Below are positions 1 to 7,611 of a stretch of DNA of 10,967 bases, one piece after another. The DNA lies in NCBI GenBank assembly GCA_002421845.1, contig DISL01000002.1:1-10967 (forward strand), in the 5' to 3' direction. The position numbers were made by a program, and so were the translations under genes. The notes beneath the pieces are model-generated. The model was given only the letters and a program-made list of their open reading frames with translations, made no database searches and had not been told where the DNA came from. This DNA comes from Epsilonproteobacteria bacterium UBA6211 (lineage in GTDB: Bacteria > Campylobacterota > Campylobacteria > Campylobacterales > Arcobacteraceae). Within the stretch, counting starts at the first letter, position 1, and the number at the start of each line of letters is the position of its first letter.

Positions 1-108
1 ACTCCGATATATTTTTATGTAACCATTATACAGTTTTAAAGTATAAGAACTATTGAAAGAAAAACTCATTCATTATTTAATAACAATTCAATTACAATTT
101 TTATAGTA

Positions 109-939
109 TTAGATTATCAATTTCCCAATCATTTCTTTAATATCCAAGTTCATTTTAGAAAAAGTGAACCACTTTTTACCTAAGTCTTTAAGACTAGCTC
201 CAAAATGATAAATCTCTTTTTTATCTAAGATTAGAAATCTATCATGGGAATTTTTAAAAGTTTTTAAAGATATATTTTTATATTGAGTTGGATATTTTTC
301 AAAATCTATTTTTAGTTGTTTTGAAATACTATTTGTATAAATTATAAAGTTAATATTTAAATATTTTGAAAAAAGAGTAAAAACACTATCCTCTATATAA
401 TTATCTATTAAAATGATTTCATTTTTTGATAACTTTAATAAATCATTTATAAAAGAGTAAGTATCATAAAAGATACCTTCTAAGGCATTTAGTATCAAAT
501 CTACTTTTGAATCATTTTTTATTTCATAAGAAATTTGTCTTTTTTCAATAGTTTCTATTCTTGAAGAAATTGATGAATTATTTTGTAGAATTTTTCTCAT
601 TTCTACAAAAATTATAATTATCTTTACACTCATAGTGATTGCAATATCACTTCTTAAAATAGTGCTTAACATAGAAACACCTTGTTCGATAAAAGCAGAA
701 GGTAGTTTTCTTAATCCCATTTTATCTGAATTTGAAGTTATAAATTGTGACTTCAAATTTCAAACTCATTTTTAGTTAATTGAGATATAAAATCACTTGA
801 AAATTTTTCAATATTTTTTTAACTGCCTGATTCAAAACTTTTGTTTCAACACCATAAATTTCTGCTAAATCTCTATCAAGCATTACTTGAAAATTTCTTA
901 TAGTATATTTTTTATACTATTTTCATTTATTAAATCATT
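109..939 (-). pseudogene. ORF6N-domain (phage antirepressor-like) protein, broken by three frameshifts
   Basis: The longest open piece (756-109, TTG start, 215 aa) begins inside a family domain. It reads LPSAFIEQGVSMLSTILRSD and then FVEMRK, which is the second half of an ORF6N domain. The tail carries HDRFLI (about residues 171-176) and HFGASLKDLGKKW, a phospholipase-D-like C-terminal region that I recall from ORF6N proteins of Campylobacterota. The missing first half lies upstream on the same strand in other frames: NDLINENSIK at about 939-908, then IRNFQVMLDRDLAEIYGVETKVLNQAV down to about 821 (split here only by frame, not sequence), then NIEKFSSDFISQL to about 762. Joining the pieces needs one extra base at each of three A-runs on the coding strand (plus-strand T-runs near 908-913, 814-820 and 758-760). 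No clear start codon remains at the 5' end. A segment after residue 92 also looks shorter than in relatives I remember. The family occurs in prophages and genomic islands; the molecular role is poorly known. Confidence 0.8.
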
Positions 940-1029
940 GATAAATAAACCTTTACAAAAAGATAGTTATAAATCTTATCATAAAAGTAAAATCAGTTTT
1001 AAAAACCTTTCATATTGTCATATTATGTT

Positions 1030-1776
1030 TTACACCACAACAACCAAACTCTCTTTTATTTTTCCTTTATATTCAAACTTTATATGTTTCATTGGTACTT
1101 CATACAATTTATATAGATTTTCTTCTATTAATACTTCTTTTGTATTATCAAATTTATAGTTTTCGCTATCTAGCATTAGTAAGGTTTTATTTGCAATATG
1201 CAGTGCATGATGTGGATGATGTGTTGTAAAGATAATAGTTAAACCTTCACGTGATAGTTTATTTATCCATTCTAAAACTATCATTTGATTTTTTAAATCT
1301 AGAGCTGAAGTTGGTTCATCTAGTATTAGTATTTGTGCATTTGCTACTAAAGCACGTGCTATTATTACAAGTTGTCTTTGTCCACCTGAGAGTTGTGAAA
1401 AAGATTTATATGCAAAATCTTCTAAATTAAACTTTTTTAATGCTTCAATGGCTAGGTTTTCATCCTCTTTTGATGGAGTTGAAAATAGTCCAATTTGTTT
1501 TGCTCTTCCCATTACAACCATATCTAATACCCTATAGGAAAAAGTTGTTTGAAAAAGTTGCGGTACAAATGATATTTGTCCATTTACTATAATTTTACCC
1601 TCTTTAGGTTTTTCTAAATTCAAAATAGTCTTAAGCAAGGTTGTTTTACCTTTACCATTTGGACCTAATATTGCTGTTATACTTCCTTTTTTTATATTGA
1701 CATTATAATTTTTAAATATCCATTTATCTTTTATATAATAAAAACCTAGATTATTTAGTTCTATAACACTATTCAT
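1030..1776 (-). CDS. Iron-chelate ABC transporter ATP-binding protein (FecE/FhuC type)
   Basis: Cytoplasmic ATPase that powers import of a ferric chelate through the permease encoded just upstream. All nucleotide-binding motifs are present: Walker A GPNGKGKT (residues 38-45), Q-loop glutamine at 73 (FVPQLF), signature LSGGQ (129-133), Walker B LILDEP (150-155) with the catalytic Glu at 154, D-loop SALD (157-160), and switch histidine at 186 (TTHHPHH). The 248-aa length is normal for the FecE/FhuC/BtuD group. The lysine in the third variable place of Walker A is tolerated in this family. The ATG at 1774-1776 overlaps the permease stop by 8 bases, so translation is probably coupled. It is the last gene of the operon, and I see no clear intrinsic terminator between it and the broken ORF6N gene downstream. 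The substrate cannot be read from the ATPase; the receptor and permease suggest a siderophore, with heme or cobalamin as alternatives. Confidence 0.93.
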   Translation of the reverse strand: MNSVIELNNLGFYYIKDKWIFKNYNVNIKKGSITAILGPNGKGKTTLLKTILNLEKPKEGKIIVNGQISFVPQLFQTTFSYRVLDMVVMGRAKQIGLFSTPSKEDENLAIEALKKFNLEDFAYKSFSQLSGGQRQLVIIARALVANAQILILDEPTSALDLKNQMIVLEWINKLSREGLTIIFTTHHPHHALHIANKTLLMLDSENYKFDNTKEVLIEENLYKLYEVPMKHIKFEYKGKIKESLVVVV

Positions 1777-2794
1777 TTGACCAGCCTTTATTTTGCATTT
1801 TCCAAAATACTATTGCAAATATTGGAGTTCCCAAAAGGGCAGTTAAAAGTCCAATAGGTATTTCTTGAGGCATCAAGGTTCTTGATAGGTTATCCATAAG
1901 TAAAAGATAAATACCACCTATTAAAGCAGAAGTTGGAAGCAAAGTTCTATGATCTACACCTACTAACATTCTAGCAAAGTGAGGAATTACCAAACCTACC
2001 CAACCAACACCACCACTTACAGATACTTGAGTTGCAACAAGTAGAGATACTAAAGCAACAATACACCATCTAAGAAAATTTACATTTATACCTAAAGATG
2101 AAGCATCTGTTTCACCCAAAGACAAAAGATTTATTCTCCAACGCAAGGACAAAAGTAATCCTCCTGCAAACAAAGTTACAATTGAAACAATTGCTACTTT
2201 TTCATAAGTTGCACTAGCAAAGCTTCCCATTAACCAGTATATTATACTAGGCAATTGACTTTGTGGGTCTGCTACATATTGGGATATACCCATCAAAGCA
2301 GAGAAAAAAGCACTTATAATAACACCAGACAACACTAAACCTAAGATTCCACTTTTTTTAGCCATTTTAGCCATAAGAAAAGCTAAAATTAAAGCTAAAG
2401 TACCAAAGGAAAAAGCAAAAAAAACAGTAGTAATTGCTGAAGAACCATAAATAATAGCCAAAACTCCACCAAAGGAAGCACCAGAGCTAACACCAACAAC
2501 TTCAGGACCAACCAAAGGATTCCTAAATACACCTTGCATAGCTGCACCTGCTAGTGCTAAACCCATACCACAAAGAACCACTAGAAGAATTCTTGGCAAT
2601 CTTACAATTTCTACTATTATCCAAGGAGTATCTCCATAACTTATTATTTCATTTGGAGAAGTTGTGATTAGGATTTGAAATACTTCACCAATACGTATTG
2701 GGTATCTTCCTATAGTTAGTGAAAAAAGTATTGATACTATTAAAGTGATGAATAATAGGGGTAAAATGGAATCTTTTAAAAGCTTTATAAGCAC
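1769..2794 (-). CDS. Iron-chelate ABC transporter permease (FecCD/BtuC family)
   Basis: Inner-membrane permease of 341 aa, the usual length for a single FecCD subunit that works as a homodimer. It is hydrophobic throughout, with a first membrane segment at about residues 10-28 and roughly nine or ten in total. Family landmarks are clear: RLPRILL (65-71), the glycine/alanine-rich stretch GLALAGAAMQGVFRNPLVGP (78-97, continuing to GVSSGASFG at 101-109), the coupling region near LGETDASSLGI (226-236) that contacts the ATPase, and GGVGWVGLVIPHFARMLVG (261-279). The start is a GTG at 2792-2794 with AAGGAT five bases upstream, and no better start is visible. A 54-base gap separates it from the radical SAM gene, with no terminator in it, so the genes are probably co-transcribed. 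Only one permease gene is present, which agrees with a homodimeric channel. The cargo is not determined by sequence; ferric siderophore is the best guess. Confidence 0.93.
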   Translation of the reverse strand: MLIKLLKDSILPLLFITLIVSILFSLTIGRYPIRIGEVFQILITTSPNEIISYGDTPWIIVEIVRLPRILLVVLCGMGLALAGAAMQGVFRNPLVGPEVVGVSSGASFGGVLAIIYGSSAITTVFFAFSFGTLALILAFLMAKMAKKSGILGLVLSGVIISAFFSALMGISQYVADPQSQLPSIIYWLMGSFASATYEKVAIVSIVTLFAGGLLLSLRWRINLLSLGETDASSLGINVNFLRWCIVALVSLLVATQVSVSGGVGWVGLVIPHFARMLVGVDHRTLLPTSALIGGIYLLLMDNLSRTLMPQEIPIGLLTALLGTPIFAIVFWKMQNKGWSNE

Positions 2795-2848
2795 TTTTTA
2801 TCCTTTAAATTATTTTTATATTTTTCTTGTCTAAAAAACAATTAACAA

Positions 2849-3874
2849 TTATCTTCCAAAGTGAGTTAATCCTCTTTCAAAATCGATAGGATTTTCCTTT
2901 AAATATCTATCCATCCATAAAGCTTCCATATCCCATAAAAACATATAAAGTTTTTCACTAGTTTTATCGGAATATTTTGAAGCTAACTCTTCTTGACTTG
3001 GAGCTATACTATAAGCTAACTTTGTTCTTTTTACCAAATTTTCAATTATTTCTTCACAACTCATTGATTCTATCATTTCAATATTTTTATCTGTTAAAGT
3101 TAAATCCACATGACCTTTTCCATAATGAGAAGGATTATTTAGTGCATATTCAACCCAATCTTTTTCACTCTTCCAATTATTTTTATCAGTTCTATAAATT
3201 TCTTGAACTCTTTTGGGTTGTTTATCTAACAACTCCATAGTTACACGTTCATGTTCATATTTTCTTGCTAATCCACTGTAAAAAAAGAGATATGCAACTC
3301 TACTTCTAACATTTATATTCGTTTCATCTAAAATATCAAGTAATTTATCCATATCTTTCAAACTTGATTTTGTAATTAATATCCTTTGTTCATTTGCTAG
3401 CCCAACTTCTTGAGCAATCTTTTGTGCATTTAATAAAAAATCGAAATTACCTTTTTTGGTATTCCAATAATCATGAAGTTCCTTACATCCTGTATAAGTA
3501 GCTGTTACAAACTCACTTCCAATATTTTTTCTTTTTATATACCAATCTTTTAATACCTCATCACTCATGTGTGGTAAACCACCCAACAAAAGAATTTTGA
3601 GTTCCCAATTAGCAACTTTTTTATATAATTCCATCTCTTTTTGTAACTCTTCAATTTGGTTATCATAAGAGTAACCATTCCAAAAACTCACTTCAAAATC
3701 TTTGAGTTTATTTTTCTCTTTATATTCTATAAATCTTTCTATTATTTTTACAAATCTTTCAAAAGTATATTTGACAGGTTTGAAATCTGCTATTTGACAA
3801 TATTTACAATGATAGGCACACTTATTAAGTCCTGAACCTATACTAATTCCTGTCATTTTAAAATCTCTTGACAT
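2849..3874 (-). CDS. Radical SAM enzyme of unknown function within an iron-uptake operon
   Basis: The 341-aa protein has the radical SAM cluster motif CxxxCxxC at Cys19, Cys23 and Cys26 (KCAYHCKYC), early in the chain as usual. Hydrophobic strands alternate with helices over the first 200 residues (for example ELKILLLGG at 91-99 and RILITKS at 164-170), consistent with a partial TIM barrel. The only other cysteines I see are 130 and 273, so there is no SPASM or other extra iron-sulfur cluster domain. There is no signal peptide, so it is cytoplasmic. It does not look like HemN/ChuW or a tRNA-modifying enzyme, and I do not recognise the subfamily. The ATG shares one base with the stop of the binding-protein gene (TAATG) and has GGAG just upstream, so the two are translationally coupled. 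Its place between the binding protein and permease implies a job tied to the imported cargo, such as ligand breakdown to release iron, or ligand modification. That role is inference. Confidence 0.85.
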   Translation of the reverse strand: MSRDFKMTGISIGSGLNKCAYHCKYCQIADFKPVKYTFERFVKIIERFIEYKEKNKLKDFEVSFWNGYSYDNQIEELQKEMELYKKVANWELKILLLGGLPHMSDEVLKDWYIKRKNIGSEFVTATYTGCKELHDYWNTKKGNFDFLLNAQKIAQEVGLANEQRILITKSSLKDMDKLLDILDETNINVRSRVAYLFFYSGLARKYEHERVTMELLDKQPKRVQEIYRTDKNNWKSEKDWVEYALNNPSHYGKGHVDLTLTDKNIEMIESMSCEEIIENLVKRTKLAYSIAPSQEELASKYSDKTSEKLYMFLWDMEALWMDRYLKENPIDFERGLTHFGR

Positions 3875-4965
3875 TATTCTCCTTTAAATATTTTTAGATA
3901 ATCTTTTGAATAACTATTTTTATCAATATTAAGAAATTGATTGATGTCTTCTTCTTTCATCTCATAGTTATACATTTCTTCGTAAGTCTCTTTTACACTT
4001 TGGCTATAGGATTTATCCCATTTTATTTTGGGATAGAGTAATCTAGTCATCCACTCTAATAGAAGTGGAGCTTCTATTGGTCCTTCCATCCTTGACATTC
4101 CACTAGGCATACTATAAACCTTTTTTTTCCTTACCGCATCAATAGTCTGTAAAGCTGGATTATTATATATATCTAAGACATTTAACTGATTTTTATAAGA
4201 ACTTGTTATAAAGATTACATCAGGATTCATTTCTATAATCTCTTCAATATTTATGGTACTATTATAATTTTTCATATTTTGTGCAGTGTTAAAAATTCCC
4301 ACACTTTGTATAAGTTTGTTAAAAGCTATAAAGTTTTTATTCCAAATAAAATAATTGTTATCTCCAATAACAATTATTGATGTTTTCTTATTTTCACTAT
4401 ATTTTTTATAAATATCCAACATTTTTAAATCATATTTTTTTAAAATATAATCAACTCTTTCTTCCTTATTTGTTAGGTCACCTATTATTCTAAAAAACTT
4501 CTCTTTTTTAATCTCATTATCATTTACTAATTCAACAACACCAGGATATTTTATACTTTCTAACTCTTTTGAAAACCAAGCAAAAGTAAAAATAATCTCT
4601 GGTTTTTCATAAAGTATTTGCTCAACTCCCAAAGGAACAGCTCCAACAGAAGTAAGTGCTAATTTTTTATCTAAAATAGATGGATAAATTTTTGATAACA
4701 TACTATTTTTTACTTCATCTTTTATATATTTAGGAATAAATAAAATACTATTATCATTTTGTTCTATACTTAAATAATGCCATAAAATAGGAGTAAACAT
4801 CATAATAGTATTTTCTTGATTTTTTATATTTACTTCTTTATTTACCATGTCAATAATTTTTTTATTTTTATCTAAATTATTTACATAAATAGTTGGTGGA
4901 AAAAGTGAAAATATAATTAAAAAACTAATAAATGAAAATAATAATAGGAGAAAGATTTTATTCAA
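3874..4965 (-). CDS. Periplasmic iron-chelate binding protein (FecB/BtuF-like), TTG start
   Basis: Substrate-binding component that carries the chelate from the outer-membrane receptor to the permease. Residues 3-22 are a strongly hydrophobic signal or anchor segment. The mature part has the class III binding-protein pattern: an opening DMVNKEVNI (39-47), a first lobe containing GAVPLGVEQILYEKPEIIFTF (split as GAVPLGVEQ at 108-116 and PEIIFTF at 122-128), a linking helix, and a second lobe with EEIIEMNPDVIFI (241-253) and KVYSMPSGMSRMEGP (282-296). The 363 aa are slightly long because of a charged C-terminal tail. No cysteine follows the signal, so it is not a lipoprotein; it may be soluble or held by its N-terminus. 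The start is TTG at 4963-4965 with AGGAGA five bases upstream; the next ATG would remove the signal segment. The start region lies in a strong hairpin, described separately. It follows the receptor gene by 50 bases. Confidence 0.85.
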   Translation of the reverse strand: MNKIFLLLLFSFISFLIIFSLFPPTIYVNNLDKNKKIIDMVNKEVNIKNQENTIMMFTPILWHYLSIEQNDNSILFIPKYIKDEVKNSMLSKIYPSILDKKLALTSVGAVPLGVEQILYEKPEIIFTFAWFSKELESIKYPGVVELVNDNEIKKEKFFRIIGDLTNKEERVDYILKKYDLKMLDIYKKYSENKKTSIIVIGDNNYFIWNKNFIAFNKLIQSVGIFNTAQNMKNYNSTINIEEIIEMNPDVIFITSSYKNQLNVLDIYNNPALQTIDAVRKKKVYSMPSGMSRMEGPIEAPLLLEWMTRLLYPKIKWDKSYSQSVKETYEEMYNYEMKEEDINQFLNIDKNSYSKDYLKIFKGE

Positions 4966-4977
4966 ATCTTTCTCCTA
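4945..4977 (-). promoter_or_regulatory. Perfect 14-bp hairpin over the SD and TTG start of the binding-protein gene
   Basis: The arms TAGGAGAAAGATTT (4945-4958) and AAATCTTTCTCCTA (4964-4977) are exact reverse complements around a 5-base loop (4959-4963). In the minus-strand mRNA the 5' arm contains the Shine-Dalgarno AGGAG and the first two bases of the TTG start. The 3' arm is made of codons 3 to 8. The stem is followed by a U-rich stretch (TTATTATTTT). It could act as a translational lock that is opened by ribosomes, heat or a factor, or as a partial transcription terminator giving more receptor than binding protein. The sequence shows the structure; the function is inferred. Confidence 0.7.
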
Positions 4978-5015
4978 CAAACTTCCTTTTTAAAATTGAT
5001 ATAATCATCAAAATA

Positions 5016-7397
5016 TTAGAACTTAACAGTTGCCGAAAAAGATAAAGTTCTAGGTGCTCCTAGCATAGCCCCTATACTATAATTACTAGTCCAATATATT
5101 TTATCAGTAATATTTGTTACATTGGCTCTAAATATAGTGTCATAACCATTTAATTTTGTAGTATATCTTAGTCCTGTATCTGCTGTTATATAAGATGGTA
5201 CTTTTTTTACATTATTAACATCTAAATATGACTTTCCAGTATAATTAACTCCTCCTGTTACAGTTAAACCATAAACAAATGGAATATTATATTCAGCATA
5301 AAGTTTTGCCATCTCTTCTGCTATACCTTGTGGTATTTTAGCCAATCCTGAATCATTAGTACTTTTTCTAACTTCTACATCCATCAATGTTATTCCACCT
5401 AAAAGAGTAAGATTTTCAGTAACTTTTCCAGATAAAGTTGCTTCTATCCCTTTATGAGTTTGTTTTCCATTTTGAAACATAGTAAATGTCCCATTTCCAT
5501 TGTTTTCTGTATATGCATTTGCTTTATCAATTTGGAATAAAGATGTTGTCAATAGTAATTCAGCTAACTCAGTTTTTGCTCCAATTTCATATTGTTTACT
5601 TACAACTGGTGCAAAAACTTCACCTGCATTTGTATAAACTGTTGAACCAGAATTAGTAACAGTAGAACCTTGTTGCAAAGATTCAATATATGTTGCATAA
5701 GTTGTCACATTTTCTAATGGTTTATATACAAGAGAATAAGATGGTGTTGATGCTGATTTATCATAATGGCTTGTTACTTGACTAGTAACTGCATTAAAAG
5801 ATTTAACAGAATAGTTTGAATAGTTAATTCCTAATAATGCTGACCATTGTTTATTAAAAGTTATCTCATCACCTATTATATAATTTTTACTACGAGTTGA
5901 ACTTGTTTTTAGCATTTCCAAAGAACCAAAATCAAATGAACCTAGTGAAATATTAGCAGAATTAGAATCTAACAAATTCAAACCTGTAATTGTATTTCCA
6001 ATGTTAGATGGAGAAGTTGTACCATTAACATATCCAGAATAATTATTATTTTCATATCCATTTATTCCTATAGTTACTTTATGTTCTATTCCTAATGTAT
6101 CAAATTTCGAATCTAAATATGAATAAATACTATCTGTAATAGTATCTGAAGCTCCTAGATATCCAGGACTTATTGTATAAGTAGTAGGACTTGTAATAGA
6201 TACTGTCGAGATAATATATTCCCTGTCATCTTTTTGATGAGAATATCCTGCACGAAATGTAAAATTATCATTTATATCATAAAGTAATTTTGTTCCAATT
6301 CGTGTAGTATTATTTTCATTAAAAGTATCTGGAGAAGCCCAAAGTCCTTTATTATTTATATTTGTAGGTAAATATGACATTGTAGTGTTGAATTGACCTA
6401 ATCTTCCATTAACCCTATCATGACCATACATTGCATCTACACTTACCAATAAATTATCTGTTTTATAATCTACTGCACCACTAGTCATCCATCTATCAAT
6501 AGATTGATTTTCAATAACAGTATCACCATCTTGTTTCATAAGATTTAATCTATATCCAAATTTTCCTTTTTCATCTATTGGACCACTTAAATCAGCGTGA
6601 GTATAATATTGTTCACCTCCATAATTTCCAATAGTAAGACTATACATTGGTATTGAAGTAGGTTGTTTAGTAAGATAGTTTAGTGTTCCTCCAATATTTC
6701 CAACACCATACATAAATCCAGAAAGACCTGTTAATATCTCTATTCCATCAATATTTTCTATAAATATACCTTGTCCTGAATTATTGGATAACAGTCCATC
6801 AGTCATAGCTGTTTGAATCAAAAAACCACGCATCATTACTCTACTCAAACCATTCATATTGTATGGCTGCAAAAGTTGAGTTGTTGGATTCATCCTAAAT
6901 ATTTGATCAGTACTATTTATACCTAAATTCTCAATCAAATTTCCACTTATTACATTCATAGAGTAAGGTGTATCAAGTAATTTTTTCTCTCCCCATGGTC
7001 CTACACTTTTTACATTATCAACTCTATATCCATCTTCGGATGTTCCTGTTGCTTCTTGTTCCCCTGTTATTACTATCTTTTCTAAATTCTGAGTTGTAAG
7101 AATTTTAGTTTGTATAATTATTGTTCTATTTTTCTCCACTACCTCAAGATTACTATCTTTTAGAAGTTGAGTTAATGCATCTTTTGGTTCCATTACCCCT
7201 TTTACTGTTGGTGCAATTTTACCTTGAAGTAAATCTTGAGAAACCAAGATTTGAAGTTTTGTCTGCTCAGCAAATTTTGTAATTGCAGATGACAAAGATT
7301 GTGAGCTTATATCAATATTCATCTGTTGTGCATAACTTTGAGTATAAAGTGCTAGTATTACAACACTACAGGCTAGAGGTATCATCTTCTTTTTCAT
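5016..7397 (-). CDS. TonB-dependent siderophore-type receptor with N-terminal STN signalling domain
   Basis: Outer-membrane gated channel of 793 aa that binds an iron chelate and imports it using TonB energy. The order is: signal peptide (1-23, cleavage predicted after SYA before QQ); STN domain (about 27-97, starting MNIDISSQSLSSAITKFAEQ), typical of receptors that signal to a FecR protein; a TonB-box-like EKIVITG (106-112); plug domain (about 130-245) with DTPYSMNVIS, VMMRGF, GIEILTG and YGVGNIGGTLNYLTKQP; then a beta-barrel to the end, closing with PRTLSFSATVKF and a terminal Phe as expected for barrel assembly. It best fits the FecA/FpvA/FhuE class of siderophore receptors. The ATG at 7395-7397 has AAGGAA seven bases upstream. 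It begins the uptake operon after a terminator and carries the same upstream motif as exbB. The exact ligand cannot be told from sequence. Confidence 0.93.
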   Translation of the reverse strand: MKKKMIPLACSVVILALYTQSYAQQMNIDISSQSLSSAITKFAEQTKLQILVSQDLLQGKIAPTVKGVMEPKDALTQLLKDSNLEVVEKNRTIIIQTKILTTQNLEKIVITGEQEATGTSEDGYRVDNVKSVGPWGEKKLLDTPYSMNVISGNLIENLGINSTDQIFRMNPTTQLLQPYNMNGLSRVMMRGFLIQTAMTDGLLSNNSGQGIFIENIDGIEILTGLSGFMYGVGNIGGTLNYLTKQPTSIPMYSLTIGNYGGEQYYTHADLSGPIDEKGKFGYRLNLMKQDGDTVIENQSIDRWMTSGAVDYKTDNLLVSVDAMYGHDRVNGRLGQFNTTMSYLPTNINNKGLWASPDTFNENNTTRIGTKLLYDINDNFTFRAGYSHQKDDREYIISTVSITSPTTYTISPGYLGASDTITDSIYSYLDSKFDTLGIEHKVTIGINGYENNNYSGYVNGTTSPSNIGNTITGLNLLDSNSANISLGSFDFGSLEMLKTSSTRSKNYIIGDEITFNKQWSALLGINYSNYSVKSFNAVTSQVTSHYDKSASTPSYSLVYKPLENVTTYATYIESLQQGSTVTNSGSTVYTNAGEVFAPVVSKQYEIGAKTELAELLLTTSLFQIDKANAYTENNGNGTFTMFQNGKQTHKGIEATLSGKVTENLTLLGGITLMDVEVRKSTNDSGLAKIPQGIAEEMAKLYAEYNIPFVYGLTVTGGVNYTGKSYLDVNNVKKVPSYITADTGLRYTTKLNGYDTIFRANVTNITDKIYWTSNYSIGAMLGAPRTLSFSATVKF

Positions 7398-7423
7398 TTT
7401 GTTTCCTTATTTGTGTTTTTAAA

Positions 7424-7447
7424 CGTAATATATTTTTGTATATAACG
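7424..7447 (-). promoter_or_regulatory. Putative operator/promoter of the receptor operon (shared 24-bp motif, copy 1)
   Basis: Plus-strand halves are CGTAATATATT and ATATAACG with five bases between them. It matches the copy upstream of exbB at 19 of 24 positions with no gaps, and the CGTA and ATATAACG ends are identical. It starts 26 bases before the receptor ATG and lies immediately after the terminator of the fecR-like gene, so the receptor promoter must be in or next to it. On the coding strand it includes TATATT, usable as a sigma-70 -10. The CGTT and CGTT at its two ends, about 17 bases apart, could alternatively be ECF -35 and -10 elements. It is not a recognisable Fur box. Confidence 0.5.
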
Positions 7448-7454
7448 ATAGACT

Positions 7455-7492
7455 AAAAAAACTTATCTGCAAAAATTTTTCTTGCAGATAAG
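7455..7492 (-). terminator. Rho-independent terminator after the sigma/anti-sigma operon
   Basis: The arms CTTATCTGCAA (7462-7472) and TTGCAGATAAG (7482-7492) form a perfect 11-bp stem with a 9-base loop. On the minus strand the stem is followed by seven T residues (plus-strand A-run 7455-7461). This is a standard intrinsic terminator about 120 bases past the fecR-like stop codon. It separates the signalling operon from the receptor operon. The 119 bases between it and the fecR-like gene hold no minus-strand ATG and no structure that I recognise. Confidence 0.88.
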
Positions 7493-7611
7493 CAAAATTA
7501 AGTTATAGTAAAATAGAAGACAAATAAAATTTAGAAAACCTGACGTCTAAAATGAAAATTTTTTGAATTTTATACTTTTATTAAATTTTTAATATTTATC
7601 CTTATCTTCTT

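Noticed and set aside
1..69. Minus-strand frame open from an ATG at 69 to the left edge (starts MSFSFNSSYTLK), and a plus-strand frame ending at about 56
   Set aside because: Only about 20 codons each, no ribosome site, no recognisable similarity; the window edge prevents a decision.
901..919. Inverted repeat TAGTATA-A5-TATACTA, sharing TAGTATATT with the exbB motif
   Set aside because: Lacks the CGT/ACG ends, lies inside the broken ORF6N coding sequence, and short AT-only matches are expected by chance.
887..1159. Plus-strand open frame of 90 codons
   Set aside because: It overlaps the 3' end of the ATPase gene and the ORF6N remnant on the other strand; low-complexity Phe/Ser/Tyr composition typical of antisense AT-rich DNA.
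2977..3240. Plus-strand open frame of 87 codons
   Set aside because: Lies wholly inside the radical SAM gene on the opposite strand; no domain or ribosome site.
2849..3874. Radical SAM protein as a HemN/ChuW-type heme enzyme or a peptide-maturing SPASM enzyme
   Set aside because: The cluster motif context and the rest of the chain do not resemble HemN, and there are no extra C-terminal cysteines for a SPASM domain.
7398..7450. Fur box in front of the receptor
   Set aside because: Iron control is expected, but no run resembling GATAATGATAATCATTATC is visible here or before exbB.
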